In this document: in pieces, positions 19,724 to 29,673 of the stretch
Layout: every line of letters begins with the position of its first letter
Numbering within the stretch: position 1 is the first letter of the stretch
Assembly (NCBI GenBank): GCA_003225005.1
Contig: QIAN01000162.1
Span: 108,955 to 172,954 of the forward strand
From: Acidobacteriota bacterium
GTDB lineage: Bacteria > Acidobacteriota > Terriglobia > Terriglobales > Acidobacteriaceae
Reading direction: 5' to 3'
DNA: 64,000 nucleotides
Position numbers and translations under genes: made by a program
Notes under the pieces: generated by a model
What the model saw: only the letters and a program-made list of their open reading frames with translations
Told to the model about the DNA's origin: nothing
Database searches by the model: none

Positions 19724-22036
19724 GTGCCCCCTTCACGCAACAAAGTCCGATTCATACGGATTTCGCTTCTGACATTACAGATGACTCTCATTTGTGCGGG
19801 CGCCAGAACCGCGGGCCAAGCCGAAGGCGCCAAGCCGTCCGGCAAGTACCCCCTAACGATGAGGGACGTGATCGGCATGACGCGCGTTGCTGGCCCGGCC
19901 TACTCGTCGAGCTCCTTTCTTGGAGGCGCTCCAACGAGAGAGTTTGCGAGTTTTTCACCAGATGGGAAGCGGTTCGCGCTTGTTCTGCGCAAAGGAAACC
20001 TCGAGGACAACACCGATACCTATTCCCTCTTTGTGGTGGAAACCGATGACCTTTTTCGCCATCCCAATCCCAAGTTGCTCCTAACGTTTTCATCCTCCTC
20101 TAACCGTGAGGGCATCAAACAGGTTTCCTGGCTTCGTGACAACGATACCATTCTGTTTTTAGGGGAGAATCCAGGGGAACTGACGCAGCTTTACGAAATG
20201 CCGCTGAGTAGCAGAACACTAAGGAGGCTGACAAACCACCCTACGAGCGTCACTTCCTATTCGGTATCGGCGAACGGTGAGCAAATCGTATACGCAGCAG
20301 AAAAGCCTAGGCGCGACCTTGTTACCACAAAGGTCATCCAACATGGATTCTATGTTCCATCGAAAATCGATCTGGCGGAGCTAATCGCCGGCCGCGTGTT
20401 AGAAGGCGGATCGGATGGTTGCGAATTGTTTGCCATGAAGAAAGGCGACGCCAGATACGAACACCTTCGGGTGTCAGGCAGCCTTTTGTTTTCGGCGCCT
20501 TCCCTCTCCCTCTCTCCGGATGGCAAGTATTTGGTGGTGAAGACATTGTTCCGAGATATTGATCCAGCTTGGAAAGAATACGACAGCCCTTATTTGCAAA
20601 GCATGCTGGCAAGGAATCTGCCAAAGGGCAGCGTGACCTTTATTCAAGGCTATGAGCTTGTCGACATCGCGAGTGGAAAATCTAAGGCGCTGATGACAGG
20701 GCCGGTCGGGGAGTCAGGGTCGGACCTCTCGTGGTCCCCGGATTCCCGATCCGTAATCGTGAGTGACGTTTATCTACCTTTGGGCGTACCGAATCAGGAC
20801 GAGCGCGAAATCAGGCGAAAACATACATTCGTCGTTGAAGTCATCGTCGCGAATGGACAAATCAACAAGATCACCGAAGAAAGCTTGAAACCTGTCGGTT
20901 TCATACAGGCACTTAATGCGTGGAAATTTGAAACCGGCGAGAGTGGAGACAAGACCGCCACGTCACGAAAGAACATCTACTACCAAAAGGGCCCGGCGGC
21001 CTGGACAAAGATGGAAAATATTCCGGAAAAAAGGAAGCAGACCGAAGCGGAAATCTTCGTCGACGAAGATTTCAACGAGCCTCCACGAATCATCGCCAAG
21101 GATCAAGAAACCGGACAGCGAGCCGTGGTTCTTGATTTGAATCCTCAGCTTGGTGGTTTCGCGTTGGGAAAAGTTGAAGAAATCAAATGGAATGACGCGG
21201 CAGGACACGACCTCGCAGGCGCCCTGTACTTTCCTTCAGACTATGTCCCTGATAGGCGATACCCGTTGGTGATTCAGACGCATGGTTATCTTCCACACAG
21301 ATTCTGGGTCGATGGCCCCTTTACGACCGCATTTGCCGCTCAGCCCCTGGCCAACAATGGGATTATGGTATTACAACTACCCGAATTCGCAGCCGGTACT
21401 CCCGGGGAAGGAGAGCGCAACCTGCGGGCGTTCGAAAGTAGCATCGACTATCTGGACCGGAAGGGACTTGTCGACGTGAATCGCGTTGGTCTCGTGGGGT
21501 TCAGTCGGACCTGCTACCACGTGAAGTATACGCTCACTCATTCCATGTTCCATTTCGCCGCCGCCACCGTCGCGGATGGCATAGACGCGGGGTATTTCCA
21601 GTTCATTACCTTCGCTAACGAGGCTCCAAGTGGAGTCGCTGAGATCGAAATGCTCGTCGGAGCGTCTCCGTTTGGCGAGGGACAATCGGTCTGGATGAAG
21701 AATTCGCCAGGATTTCTGCTCGACAGAGTCGAGACGCCGGTGCTGATACAGGCTACAAGCCTGACGTCTTTACTTACCGAATGGGAATGGTTTTCTGGTC
21801 TGTCCCGGCTGGGTAAACCGGTTGATTTTCTCTATATTCCAGGCGGGGAGCATCCCTTGGAGAAACCCTGGGATCGTTTGACCTCGCAGCAAAACACTGT
21901 GGACTGGCTTGTATTCTGGCTCAAGGGCGAAGAAGATCCTGACCCCGCTAAGGCCGAGCAGTATAAGCGCTGGCGTGAGCTGAAGCAGATTCAGAAAGAG
22001 AACGACGATAAAGCGAAAGCTGCACCCACCAATTGA
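19724..22036 (+). CDS. Secreted S9-type prolyl oligopeptidase-like protein
   Basis: The 770-residue protein starts at GTG and has a basic leader with a signal-like helix. The first half is a WD/beta-propeller-like domain (FASFSPDGKRFALVLRKG, LSLSPDGKYLVVKT, LSWSPDSRSVIVSD). The C-terminal half is an alpha/beta-hydrolase with nucleophile Ser594 in VGFSRTC and His710 in IPGGEHPLEKP. The usual Asp in an HGDxD-type motif is not present; the corresponding stretch reads QATSLTSLLTEWEW, so a Glu may replace it. It resembles acidobacterial S9 proteins and lasso-peptide isopeptidases, but no lasso cluster is nearby. The substrate is unknown. Confidence 0.8.
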   Translation: MPPSRNKVRFIRISLLTLQMTLICAGARTAGQAEGAKPSGKYPLTMRDVIGMTRVAGPAYSSSSFLGGAPTREFASFSPDGKRFALVLRKGNLEDNTDTYSLFVVETDDLFRHPNPKLLLTFSSSSNREGIKQVSWLRDNDTILFLGENPGELTQLYEMPLSSRTLRRLTNHPTSVTSYSVSANGEQIVYAAEKPRRDLVTTKVIQHGFYVPSKIDLAELIAGRVLEGGSDGCELFAMKKGDARYEHLRVSGSLLFSAPSLSLSPDGKYLVVKTLFRDIDPAWKEYDSPYLQSMLARNLPKGSVTFIQGYELVDIASGKSKALMTGPVGESGSDLSWSPDSRSVIVSDVYLPLGVPNQDEREIRRKHTFVVEVIVANGQINKITEESLKPVGFIQALNAWKFETGESGDKTATSRKNIYYQKGPAAWTKMENIPEKRKQTEAEIFVDEDFNEPPRIIAKDQETGQRAVVLDLNPQLGGFALGKVEEIKWNDAAGHDLAGALYFPSDYVPDRRYPLVIQTHGYLPHRFWVDGPFTTAFAAQPLANNGIMVLQLPEFAAGTPGEGERNLRAFESSIDYLDRKGLVDVNRVGLVGFSRTCYHVKYTLTHSMFHFAAATVADGIDAGYFQFITFANEAPSGVAEIEMLVGASPFGEGQSVWMKNSPGFLLDRVETPVLIQATSLTSLLTEWEWFSGLSRLGKPVDFLYIPGGEHPLEKPWDRLTSQQNTVDWLVFWLKGEEDPDPAKAEQYKRWRELKQIQKENDDKAKAAPTN

Positions 22037-22161
22037 AAAGGCTTCGGAGGCGAAGTAATTGCGTTTGTGAAAAATACCAGCAGGAAAACGACGCAAAAGC
22101 AGACTGTCCCGCCTCAAGCCACGATTGACTTCGGAGCGCACCGTCTCGCACGGGAAATGCC

Positions 22162-22946
22162 ATGCCTCTCGCAAATACTAGAGACCTCACGGACGTGCAA
22201 TGGAAAATGCTGGACGACCTTATCCCTGAACCAATGCGTCGCAGAGATGGACGAGGGCGACCGTGGAAAGATCGTCGCGCTGTGTTGAACGGCATTCTGT
22301 GGGTGCTGCGCACCGGCGCTCCTTGGGCCGATGTTCCCGAGCGTTATCCGTCCTACCAGACTTGCCACAGACGATTTCAGCAGTGGGTCCGCTCTGGAGT
22401 GATGAAGGGAATCCTAGAAACTCTTGCCTTAGATCTCAAAGCCCGCGGGGTCCTCGACGTAGAGGAGGCTTTCATCGATGGGAGCTTCGCCCCCGCTAAA
22501 AAAGGGGCCTTAAAGTCGGGAAGACAAAACGTGGTAAGGGAACGAAGGTCATGGCCGTCGCAGACCGCCATGGTCTTCCAGTCGCCGTATTTGTTGAAAG
22601 CGCTACCCCTCACGAAGTTAAGTTAGCCGTTCCTACCTTAATTCAGATGGTGATCCCAGAAGCTCCCCAGAATCTAATAGGAGACAACGCTTATGATTCC
22701 GACAAGTTGGACGTAGAACTTCGCCAATACGGAATTGAACTGATTGCTCCACACCGCAGCAACCGAAGGAACAAAAGCCAAGATGCAAGACGATTGCGAC
22801 GGTATCGCCGTCGCTGGAAGGTCGAAAGACTCTTTGCTTGGCTACAAAACTTCCGCAGGTTGGTGGTCCGTTACGAACGATATGCTGAGAACTTTCTCGG
22901 GATGCTTCATCTCGGTTGCTGTTTAATTCTATTGAGACATATATGA
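22162..22946 (+). CDS. IS5-family (IS427-like) transposase made by -1 frameshifting
   Basis: Two overlapping frames form one transposase. ORF A (22162-22626) contains [35 protein letters not shown] and the first catalytic Asp in [17 protein letters not shown] (open by 22500, to 22946) contains [11 protein letters not shown], a catalytic Asp in [10 protein letters not shown] and Glu in [14 protein letters not shown]. The switch lies at a run of six A before GGGG near 22498-22507; slipping back one base gives KKRGLKVGK and joins the domains. A 7-8-bp CAAGCCA match (about 22113 and the complement at about 22951) could be the element ends, but I cannot confirm them or a target duplication. Confidence 0.85.
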
Positions 22947-23334
22947 GATGGCTTGTAATGAAAGACAGCCGCTCTTAGGGATGACAGCGACGGCTGTTGT
23001 TTAACAGGCGTCAATTACACTTGTACCGATTTGGTTACGAGTGAAATGATTTATCTCTCATTATCAAAGGATTCGGTACACGTCTTGTTCTTTGCCCAAT
23101 CCAGTATGGAACGCACGAATTCCTCTTTTCCGGCAGTGTCCACCGTACCGGATCAACATCAGCTAGCGCTCGACAAATCTCCGTTTCGTGGTGGTAGGCT
23201 GGCCGCATCCGAGGCACTGGCGTGCACTCGCAGCAACGGTCGGTTGCACACGGGAACTCGGAGCATCCGAGTGTGCACAGCAGTCTGTCTCTTCAAGTCA
23301 TGCGCCTGTCCGTGTGACTAGCGTCCTGTGATCT
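22947..23334. other. Intergenic stretch right of the IS5 element
   Basis: No gene is supported. The ORF at 23031-23321 has no recognisable product. There is a near-palindromic AGCCGctc...gaCGGCT segment just after the transposase. Confidence 0.4.
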
Positions 23335-23499
23335 TTACGCCCAAATCTCTCGGGTTAGGAAAACATCTTCGCCGAGCATGTCAGTGATCTTCACGGCGAC
23401 GGTGGTCTTACCCCTCGGGGCTGGGAGTTCGTAATGGCCACGGACCAACTCGGTTTTGCTCCCGGTACGTCGGCAAGAACTCTGTTGAACACTTGGCCG
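23335..23499 (-). pseudogene. C-terminal relic, DNA methyltransferase-like
   Basis: On the minus strand the frame ending at 23335 reads TGSKTELVRGHYELPAP, then KTTVAVKITDMLGEDVF before the stop. This resembles the C-terminal tail of adenine-specific or type III-like DNA methylases. An in-frame stop at 23500 cuts it off upstream. About 50 residues remain, so the assignment is tentative. Confidence 0.4.
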
Positions 23500-23613
23500 T
23501 CACCGGATTACAGACGGTTGCAATGGGTTTGGGTTGGTGGGGGTAATGGACACACTGGGCGGGCACGGCGGGCCTTGTGTTCTCCCTCTCATGTCGTCAA
23601 TCGCAACCTTGGC

Positions 23614-26061
23614 TCATTTCGCTCTGGCGGTGAGCACTGCTTCGACTTTGGGCTTGAACACCATTAATTCGGACAAGAGAGCCGCGCCGTACAAACCCAC
23701 TGCAAGAATGTAAAGAAAACGGAATCCGAAATACATGGAGTTGTATTCGAGCAGGCCTCCGCACATGGCGCCGAGCAGATTAACCGCCATCATGCCGGAA
23801 ATAGCTCCGCGCGAGCGTAGCAAGGTGGAAAACAGGATACCCGAGAAAAACATGGGGCTGGTGAGCACGATGGCTAAGCCGATCCGGCCAAGCCAACCCG
23901 AAGGCAAGCCTCCGGTGTGGGCAATCCACCAACCGATTGCCAAGCTGAACAGCAAGAGCAGGTAGGTGATTGGGGAACGTTCGATCAGGTAGCGTTGAAC
24001 GGCAAAGTTCGCGAGAAACGCCATAGCCAGAATTGCAATAATGACGATTCCGATGACCTGCCAGGAATTTCCAAATACCAGCCCCAGTTCAGTAATCGCC
24101 TTGGTTTCGATCAGCATGAACCCTGCGCCCAGGAAGAAAAACGGCGCGGTTCCGAACTGCGGCCGTCCATCCAAGAAGCGGGAGAAAATAAACAGCGAGA
24201 GAGCCATGACCAACCCCGCCATCGCCAAGTAGGAGATGGGATACACTCGGCGTGGCATGTAAAAAAAAGGCCAATCGTCGGTGGACACATCGGCGGACAG
24301 CGTCGGGTCGGCAAACGTGGAGCTTACGTCTTCAAATCCTGACTTTTGCAGAAGCGCTGCGGGAAGCAGCAATTGCCGGTCGTTGGCTTCAAGAAAGATG
24401 ACAGCGCCGTCGTAGCCTGCACGCACACAGACCGGAGCACGCCCATCGAAAGCATTCTGCAGCATCAAGTAAATCTTGCGTCCAAGGTGTGGGTTCATCA
24501 CTGAGAAAGAAAGAGAAAGGATCCCGTCCGGATTCAGGCGTTGCCGCGCCTCACGCAAGCCCTCGACGGTATAGACGAAGGAATCCAATCGCACGCTCGA
24601 CGCGTGGCTCAGCAAGGTGTGTGAATCCAGCAAGCCGTAGACCGCCATGTCGTAATGCTCGTTCGTAGTGCGCAGGAACGTACGAGCATCACTTACGACC
24701 GCTCGGACTCGTGAATTGAAATAGGGGTGCTCGGGATGTCCTAGCTTTCCCTCCATAAGAATCGCGGGATCAATCTCGATAGCGTCGATCTTTTGGGCTC
24801 CGTTGCGCAAACCGGCAGCGACATCGTTGCCCGTGCCGGCGCCGACGATCGCGACGTATCCGGGAGCATGCCCGTACAGCCAATACGGCAATTCGTAGTA
24901 ATTGCGGATGCTGTTCAGTCGCGGATTGGAGTCGACGTTGCGGTTTGAACGCGCCAGGTCGTGTACACGTTGATAGTAATGACCGGCCGCCGAAATCATC
25001 ATCAGGCCTTGCGAATCTTGTCCTACTTCCAGCAATTGGTAAGGAGAGTAAATTCTTTGCCAACTCGGATCCGCAGGCCAGGCAAGAACAATCAATGCGA
25101 AGACCATCGAGACTGCCCCAAACAAAAGCGGGCGCGGACTCCAGACGTGAAATACAAGCAGGAGGGCGAAAGCTGGCAGGAACCAAACGACCGGAGGAGT
25201 CCAGAAGGCGCTGAGCAAGAACATGAGTAGCACACCCACCACGCTTCCAGCGAGATTCAATCCGTAGGCTGAAAGTTTCTCGCGCCGTTCCAGGAGACCG
25301 CCGCACAGTTGTCCGATTGGAATAAACGCGAGGGCAGTCAGCAGGAACACGAGGGCCAGAAGAAGGTATGTCTGAACACTATTGAAGAGCGTGTCGACGG
25401 CGGGCAGGCCCATATTCAGTTGCTCGGAAAACGGGAGCAGTTTGAGGCTCACACGATCGTTTGCCGACAAACCGTAGCGGAGGCCCAGCATCAGAACGAA
25501 CTGCCAGCAAAGCAGTGGAACCGCGAGAAAAAGCGGAATGAGCTTGCGGCTTCCCAGCGCATAGCCCAAACCCAGTCCGGCGAAGCAAGCCAGTAGCGAG
25601 AAATTCTTGTAAAAGGCAAACAACTCGAAAACAGTTGCCTGCCAGCGGATGATGGAGAGTTCGAGAAAAAGGCTCAGGGCTGCCGAGGTAAAGATGGCAA
25701 GGCCCACGTATCTGTCCGGAATGGAATTTAGAAACTCGGCCTGGTGACGAGCGCCGGCATCGATCAGCGGTTCAAGCCGTTTGAGAAAGGGCCGTACGGC
25801 AAGGGGTAGGATCAGCGCAATAATAATGAGCAGCAAAGTCGCGTATTGCGTTCGAAGGGCTTCCCCCTGTAATATCCGACTCGCCAGGTATGTAAGGAAT
25901 GGGACAGTGCCGGTGCCCAGTAAAAGGAGACCCATCAGCCGAACATACGGACGTCCCAAAATCCCTCCACGGTAAGTAGTCGGGTATTTCGCCAAAAAAG
26001 CCGGGCGGTGGACTTTACCGGCAAGATTGGCTAGGTTGAGGAAGTATGCAACGCATTGCAA
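23614..26061 (-). CDS. Membrane-embedded spermidine-synthase-like protein (A)
   Basis: The protein has about 815 residues. Roughly ten N-terminal helices precede a soluble Rossmann methyltransferase-fold domain with YVAIVGAGTGNDVAAGL, KIDAIEIDPAI and VVSDARTFLRTT, as in spermine/spermidine synthases. A second helical bundle follows (FFFLGAGFMLIETKAITELG). Such fusions are common in Acidobacteriota and Deltaproteobacteria; the aminopropyl-transfer role is unproven for them. The start may be internal (Met43, MGLLLLG) because the first 40 residues are not hydrophobic. A related but different protein is encoded divergently at 26679. Confidence 0.82.
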   Translation of the reverse strand: MQCVAYFLNLANLAGKVHRPAFLAKYPTTYRGGILGRPYVRLMGLLLLGTGTVPFLTYLASRILQGEALRTQYATLLLIIIALILPLAVRPFLKRLEPLIDAGARHQAEFLNSIPDRYVGLAIFTSAALSLFLELSIIRWQATVFELFAFYKNFSLLACFAGLGLGYALGSRKLIPLFLAVPLLCWQFVLMLGLRYGLSANDRVSLKLLPFSEQLNMGLPAVDTLFNSVQTYLLLALVFLLTALAFIPIGQLCGGLLERREKLSAYGLNLAGSVVGVLLMFLLSAFWTPPVVWFLPAFALLLVFHVWSPRPLLFGAVSMVFALIVLAWPADPSWQRIYSPYQLLEVGQDSQGLMMISAAGHYYQRVHDLARSNRNVDSNPRLNSIRNYYELPYWLYGHAPGYVAIVGAGTGNDVAAGLRNGAQKIDAIEIDPAILMEGKLGHPEHPYFNSRVRAVVSDARTFLRTTNEHYDMAVYGLLDSHTLLSHASSVRLDSFVYTVEGLREARQRLNPDGILSLSFSVMNPHLGRKIYLMLQNAFDGRAPVCVRAGYDGAVIFLEANDRQLLLPAALLQKSGFEDVSSTFADPTLSADVSTDDWPFFYMPRRVYPISYLAMAGLVMALSLFIFSRFLDGRPQFGTAPFFFLGAGFMLIETKAITELGLVFGNSWQVIGIVIIAILAMAFLANFAVQRYLIERSPITYLLLLFSLAIGWWIAHTGGLPSGWLGRIGLAIVLTSPMFFSGILFSTLLRSRGAISGMMAVNLLGAMCGGLLEYNSMYFGFRFLYILAVGLYGAALLSELMVFKPKVEAVLTARAK

Positions 26062-26173
26062 GTATTTTCAATTGCCTTACGCGCCCTTACCCGCGACTTG
26101 GAGCAAGAGATTTTCGTCGCTGACTGTGTTGCCCTGCCGTTACGCGACAACCGTCCAAATTACTGAGGAGCCG

Positions 26174-26580
26174 ATGCCGATCAGCGCACGCCACCGAACC
26201 GCAACGATTCACGCCCTGGCTGCCATGCTTTTGACAGGAGCCATCTCGGTTGCCCAAGCAGCACAGCCTTCCAGTGGTCCCGTGTATCTGGACCCTTCAC
26301 AACCGGTACAGTGTCGACGTCGGTGATCTCGTCTCGAAAATGACTCCGGAAGAGAAGACATCTCAACTCGTGAATCAGGCGCGCAATCCCGCGGCTCCAG
26401 GTTCCCGCGTACGGCTGGTGGAGTGAAGCCTTGCGTGGAGTCGCCAATGCTGCAACCGCCACAGTATTCCCGGAGCCGGTTGGACTTGCAGCAACTTTTG
26501 ATGCTCCTTTGATCCACGGCGGTCGTGATCAGCACAGAAGCGGGAGCCAAGCATAATCAAAGGACGAATCGTATGTGCTC
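26174..26580 (+). pseudogene. GH3 beta-glucosidase, N-terminal relic with multiple frameshifts
   Basis: It starts with a signal peptide (ATIHALAAMLLTGAISVAQA) and GPVYLDPSQPV. Pieces in successive frames then read DLVSKMTPEEKTSQLVNQAR, VPAYGWWSEALRGVANA, TVFPEPVGLAATFDAPLI and VVISTEAGAKHNQR. These are the ordered N-terminal blocks of a GH3 beta-glucosidase/xylosidase (family length over 700). At least three frame changes and loss of about 600 residues mark it as a fossil. It lies between two divergent spermidine-synthase-like genes. Confidence 0.8.
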
Positions 26581-26678
26581 ATTGTTGTCAGCCCTCACCA
26601 GCCTCGCCCGATTGTCGCCGTGACCGAAGGCAGTATTCCGCGATCACCCTTCTGCTAGACTTTGCCTTCCAAACTCTT

Positions 26679-29081
26679 ATGTCCGTGACCACGAGTACAA
26701 CCCAAATACCGCTCGCCAGCCGTAGCGAAATTCCAGAGAAGACCCTGCTCGCTGGGCTGGCGCTCACCAGCTTCTCCGCATTGCTGCTCGAGCTCTCACT
26801 GACGCGGCTGTTTTCTGTGGTGCTGTTTTACCACTTTGCGTTTCTCGCAATTTCGATTGCTCTGCTGGGCCTTGGCGCCGGGGGAGTGTTCGCGTATGTA
26901 CTGAAGACGAAGTTTAGCGGGATGGACACACGCTGGCGGGCCACGCGGTTATGCCTGGCAAATTCTGTGATCGTGCTCGCCGTGCTGGAGATCGTTCTGC
27001 ACGTTCCCGTGGCTCTCGAAGTGTCGAGGTCAAATTTTCTACATCTGACTGTGCTCTATCTAGCCGCCGCCGTCCCATTTTTCCTGACGGGATTGCTTTT
27101 CTCAGTTGTGTTTGCGCGGGAAGCGCATCGCATTCCGCGACTTTACGGGGCGGACCTGTGTGGAGGCGCGCTGGCATGCTTGGCGGTCGTATTTTTGTTG
27201 AACTGGATCGGAGGGCCGAACACGATCCTTTTTGCGGGCGTCACGATGGTGGCAGCGGGCGCTGTCTGGGCTGAATCGAGAACTACCCGCCGGACTGCTG
27301 GTTTTTTTGCCATCGCGCTTCTCGGGCTTATCGCTGCTAACAATTCAGGCCGACTGATCGACGTTGTGTATGCCAAGGGAATCTTTCAGGATCCAGCAGG
27401 GGTGGAATTCGCACGCTGGAATGCGCTGTCGCGAATTGAGGTTGACACTCTGTCTCCTGGAGTCAAGAACATCGTCATCGATGCCGACGCTTCCACTTAC
27501 ATCATGAACGCTGACCTGGCGCATTGGCACGGTAGCGGATGGGAGAACGCTCTGATGTCCGAACCTCCTGCGCTGGCGAATGTTCTGCGCCCCCACGGAG
27601 AGTTCGCCATCATCGGGCCGGGCGGCGGGGTCGATGTGCTCCGCGCCGTCGCCAACGGCAGCCCCAGCGTCACTGGCATTGAGATCAACCCCATCATCGC
27701 CAACACGATTATGCGCGGGCGGTATGCGGCCTATGCGCAACATCTCTACGAACGGCCGGAAGTGCACATTTACGTGACCGACGGCCGATCATTCCTGCGC
27801 TCGACAGCAGAGCATTTTGACGTGGTGCAGATGACTTTAGTGGATACGTGGGCTTCCACCGCCGCCGGAGCCTTCGCCCTGAGCGAAAACAATCTCTACA
27901 CGGTGGAGGCATTCCGGGAGTATTTTGAGCACCTCAAGCCCGATGGCATGATCGCAATTACGCGCTGGGAGTTTCGCCATCCGCGCGAGGCGCTCCGGGT
28001 GGTAGCAGTAGCAACCGAAGCGTTGCATCGTCTTGGAGTCGCAAATCCAGCCCGCAATTTCATTGTCGCTTCGCAGGGAACGTTGGATGAGGACGGCATC
28101 CCGGTAGTGGTTCTGGCGAAGAGGACTCCATTCACGGCCGAGGAAGAATCGGCGGTGCAGGCTCATTTTCAGCGCTATCGTCAACTCACTCCGCTCTATT
28201 TGCCTTCGCAACCCGTTTTCAATGCGTTCTTTGATTTGATCGCGAGCAATGATCCTTATTCCTTCGCACGGCAGTACGCTTATAACGTTTCCCCAGTCAG
28301 CGATAATGCACCTTTCTTTTTCTTCACACTCAAAGCAGGTCAGATCCTGGAGGAAAAGGGATTGCAGCAGGGAGTCGATTGGAAGGTAAATCTCGGAGTC
28401 CTGGTTCTACTTCTTGTCCTGGTGATTTCTGTGGTCGCGGTGCTTGCCTTTCTGGTTCTCCCGCTGGCCCTTAGAGGAGGGAGCCGGCGACACTCGCCGT
28501 TGCCCCTGCTTTACTTCGTCGCGGTAGGCCTCGGCTACATCCTGGTGGAGATCGCCTTCATCCAACGCTTTGTGCTCTTTCTCGGACATCCCACGTACGC
28601 GCTGACGGTTGTGATTTTTCTTCTGATGCTTTCGAGCGGGGCAGGCAGCCTGTTCTCGCGCCTCTGGCTTTCTCGGACCGAGATGGTCTGGATGCCATTG
28701 GTGCTGGTAATCGCAACCCTGATTTTCGACCTTTTCTTCATGCCCGGCAGGTTGGCGGCTCTGGTGGGACTGGGATTGGGCTATCGATTTCTGATCAGCG
28801 CCGTCCTGCTGGTGCCTCTCGGCTTCGTGATGGGCATGCCTTTCCCAACAGGCTTGCGCGCCCTGGACCCCGCTGGCCGGGGCTCCTCCGAACAGCGGTC
28901 CGCTGCGGATAACGCGGTCGAGTGGGCGTGGGCCATGAACGCAGCAGCCAGCGTTCTAGGATCGGTGCTGGCCATCGTGATTGCCATCCGGTTCGGCTTG
29001 AACGTCACCCTCGATTGCGGAGCCGGTTCCTACCTTCTGGCCCTGTTGCTAACCTCTGCACTGCATGCCAAAGCCACTTAG
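26679..29081 (+). CDS. Membrane-embedded spermidine-synthase-like protein (B)
   Basis: The 800-residue protein has six N-terminal helices (SFSALLLELSLTRLFSVVLFY...) and then a spermidine-synthase-type Rossmann domain: FAIIGPGGGVDVLRAV, SVTGIEINPI, VYVTDGRSFLRST-like VTDGRSFL, and DVVQMTLVDTWASTAAGAFAL. A C-terminal helical domain ends at GAGSYLLALLLTSAL. Its general plan matches the gene at 23614-26061, but the loops differ, so the two look like distant paralogues. ATG 26679 is the first in-frame Met. Confidence 0.83.
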   Translation: MSVTTSTTQIPLASRSEIPEKTLLAGLALTSFSALLLELSLTRLFSVVLFYHFAFLAISIALLGLGAGGVFAYVLKTKFSGMDTRWRATRLCLANSVIVLAVLEIVLHVPVALEVSRSNFLHLTVLYLAAAVPFFLTGLLFSVVFAREAHRIPRLYGADLCGGALACLAVVFLLNWIGGPNTILFAGVTMVAAGAVWAESRTTRRTAGFFAIALLGLIAANNSGRLIDVVYAKGIFQDPAGVEFARWNALSRIEVDTLSPGVKNIVIDADASTYIMNADLAHWHGSGWENALMSEPPALANVLRPHGEFAIIGPGGGVDVLRAVANGSPSVTGIEINPIIANTIMRGRYAAYAQHLYERPEVHIYVTDGRSFLRSTAEHFDVVQMTLVDTWASTAAGAFALSENNLYTVEAFREYFEHLKPDGMIAITRWEFRHPREALRVVAVATEALHRLGVANPARNFIVASQGTLDEDGIPVVVLAKRTPFTAEEESAVQAHFQRYRQLTPLYLPSQPVFNAFFDLIASNDPYSFARQYAYNVSPVSDNAPFFFFTLKAGQILEEKGLQQGVDWKVNLGVLVLLLVLVISVVAVLAFLVLPLALRGGSRRHSPLPLLYFVAVGLGYILVEIAFIQRFVLFLGHPTYALTVVIFLLMLSSGAGSLFSRLWLSRTEMVWMPLVLVIATLIFDLFFMPGRLAALVGLGLGYRFLISAVLLVPLGFVMGMPFPTGLRALDPAGRGSSEQRSAADNAVEWAWAMNAAASVLGSVLAIVIAIRFGLNVTLDCGAGSYLLALLLTSALHAKAT

Positions 29082-29673
29082 ACCGAGCCCCGGTTTCATT
29101 ATGATGAAGCGAGTGGTTGGTCGCGAGTGCGAGCTGTTGGCGCGACGGAGAGAAACCACACGCAAACTGGAAGTTCGGTTCGCACGTGGGGTAGCTCGGA
29201 GCTGGTGTATGGTGTGCCGTAGATCACCCTCAAACTGATTGGGCACCCCGCTCCCGCAAGGGAGTTCGAAGTAATAATCATGACCGGAGTAGCGGCCGAA
29301 TAGATGGCTGGGTCGGACCGAGTTCCACCCGCAGAGATTAGCGGCGAGCCTTGGTCGGCGATGACAACGTTTTTCCAGTTAGAGCACAATGGCGCGCTCT
29401 TTGGACTGCAGGCAGTAGTGCGCCCAAGAAAGCCCTTGACAGAGCCGACACCTTCATAGATGCACAACTACCAAAATCCAAGCTGGTCCACTACCTGTGT
29501 AACGCGTGGATTGACTTTCGAAACCAAGGGTGAAATCATTAATTTCAGTCGAGCAGATCGCAGTTTCGTTCGGAAAACTTGACGCTGTTCTCGCCCCTCT
29601 TGCGCATTCATTCATCGTATATCATTAGGACTTGCCTTCTGCGCATTCGGAATTCTTGAGAGGGAGGCCAATT
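29082..29673. other. Intergenic stretch before the Crp/Fnr gene
   Basis: No convincing gene is present. The final 40 bases before 29674 hold the GAGAGGGAGG ribosome site of the regulator and probably its promoter. Confidence 0.45.

Noticed and set aside
19724..22036. Lasso-peptide isopeptidase of a biosynthetic cluster
   Set aside because: No precursor peptide or lasso cyclase/protease genes are nearby; the S9 call is kept general.
22036..22960. Exact ends and target duplication of the IS5-type element
   Set aside because: Only a 7-8-bp candidate inverted match was found, too short to define the boundaries.
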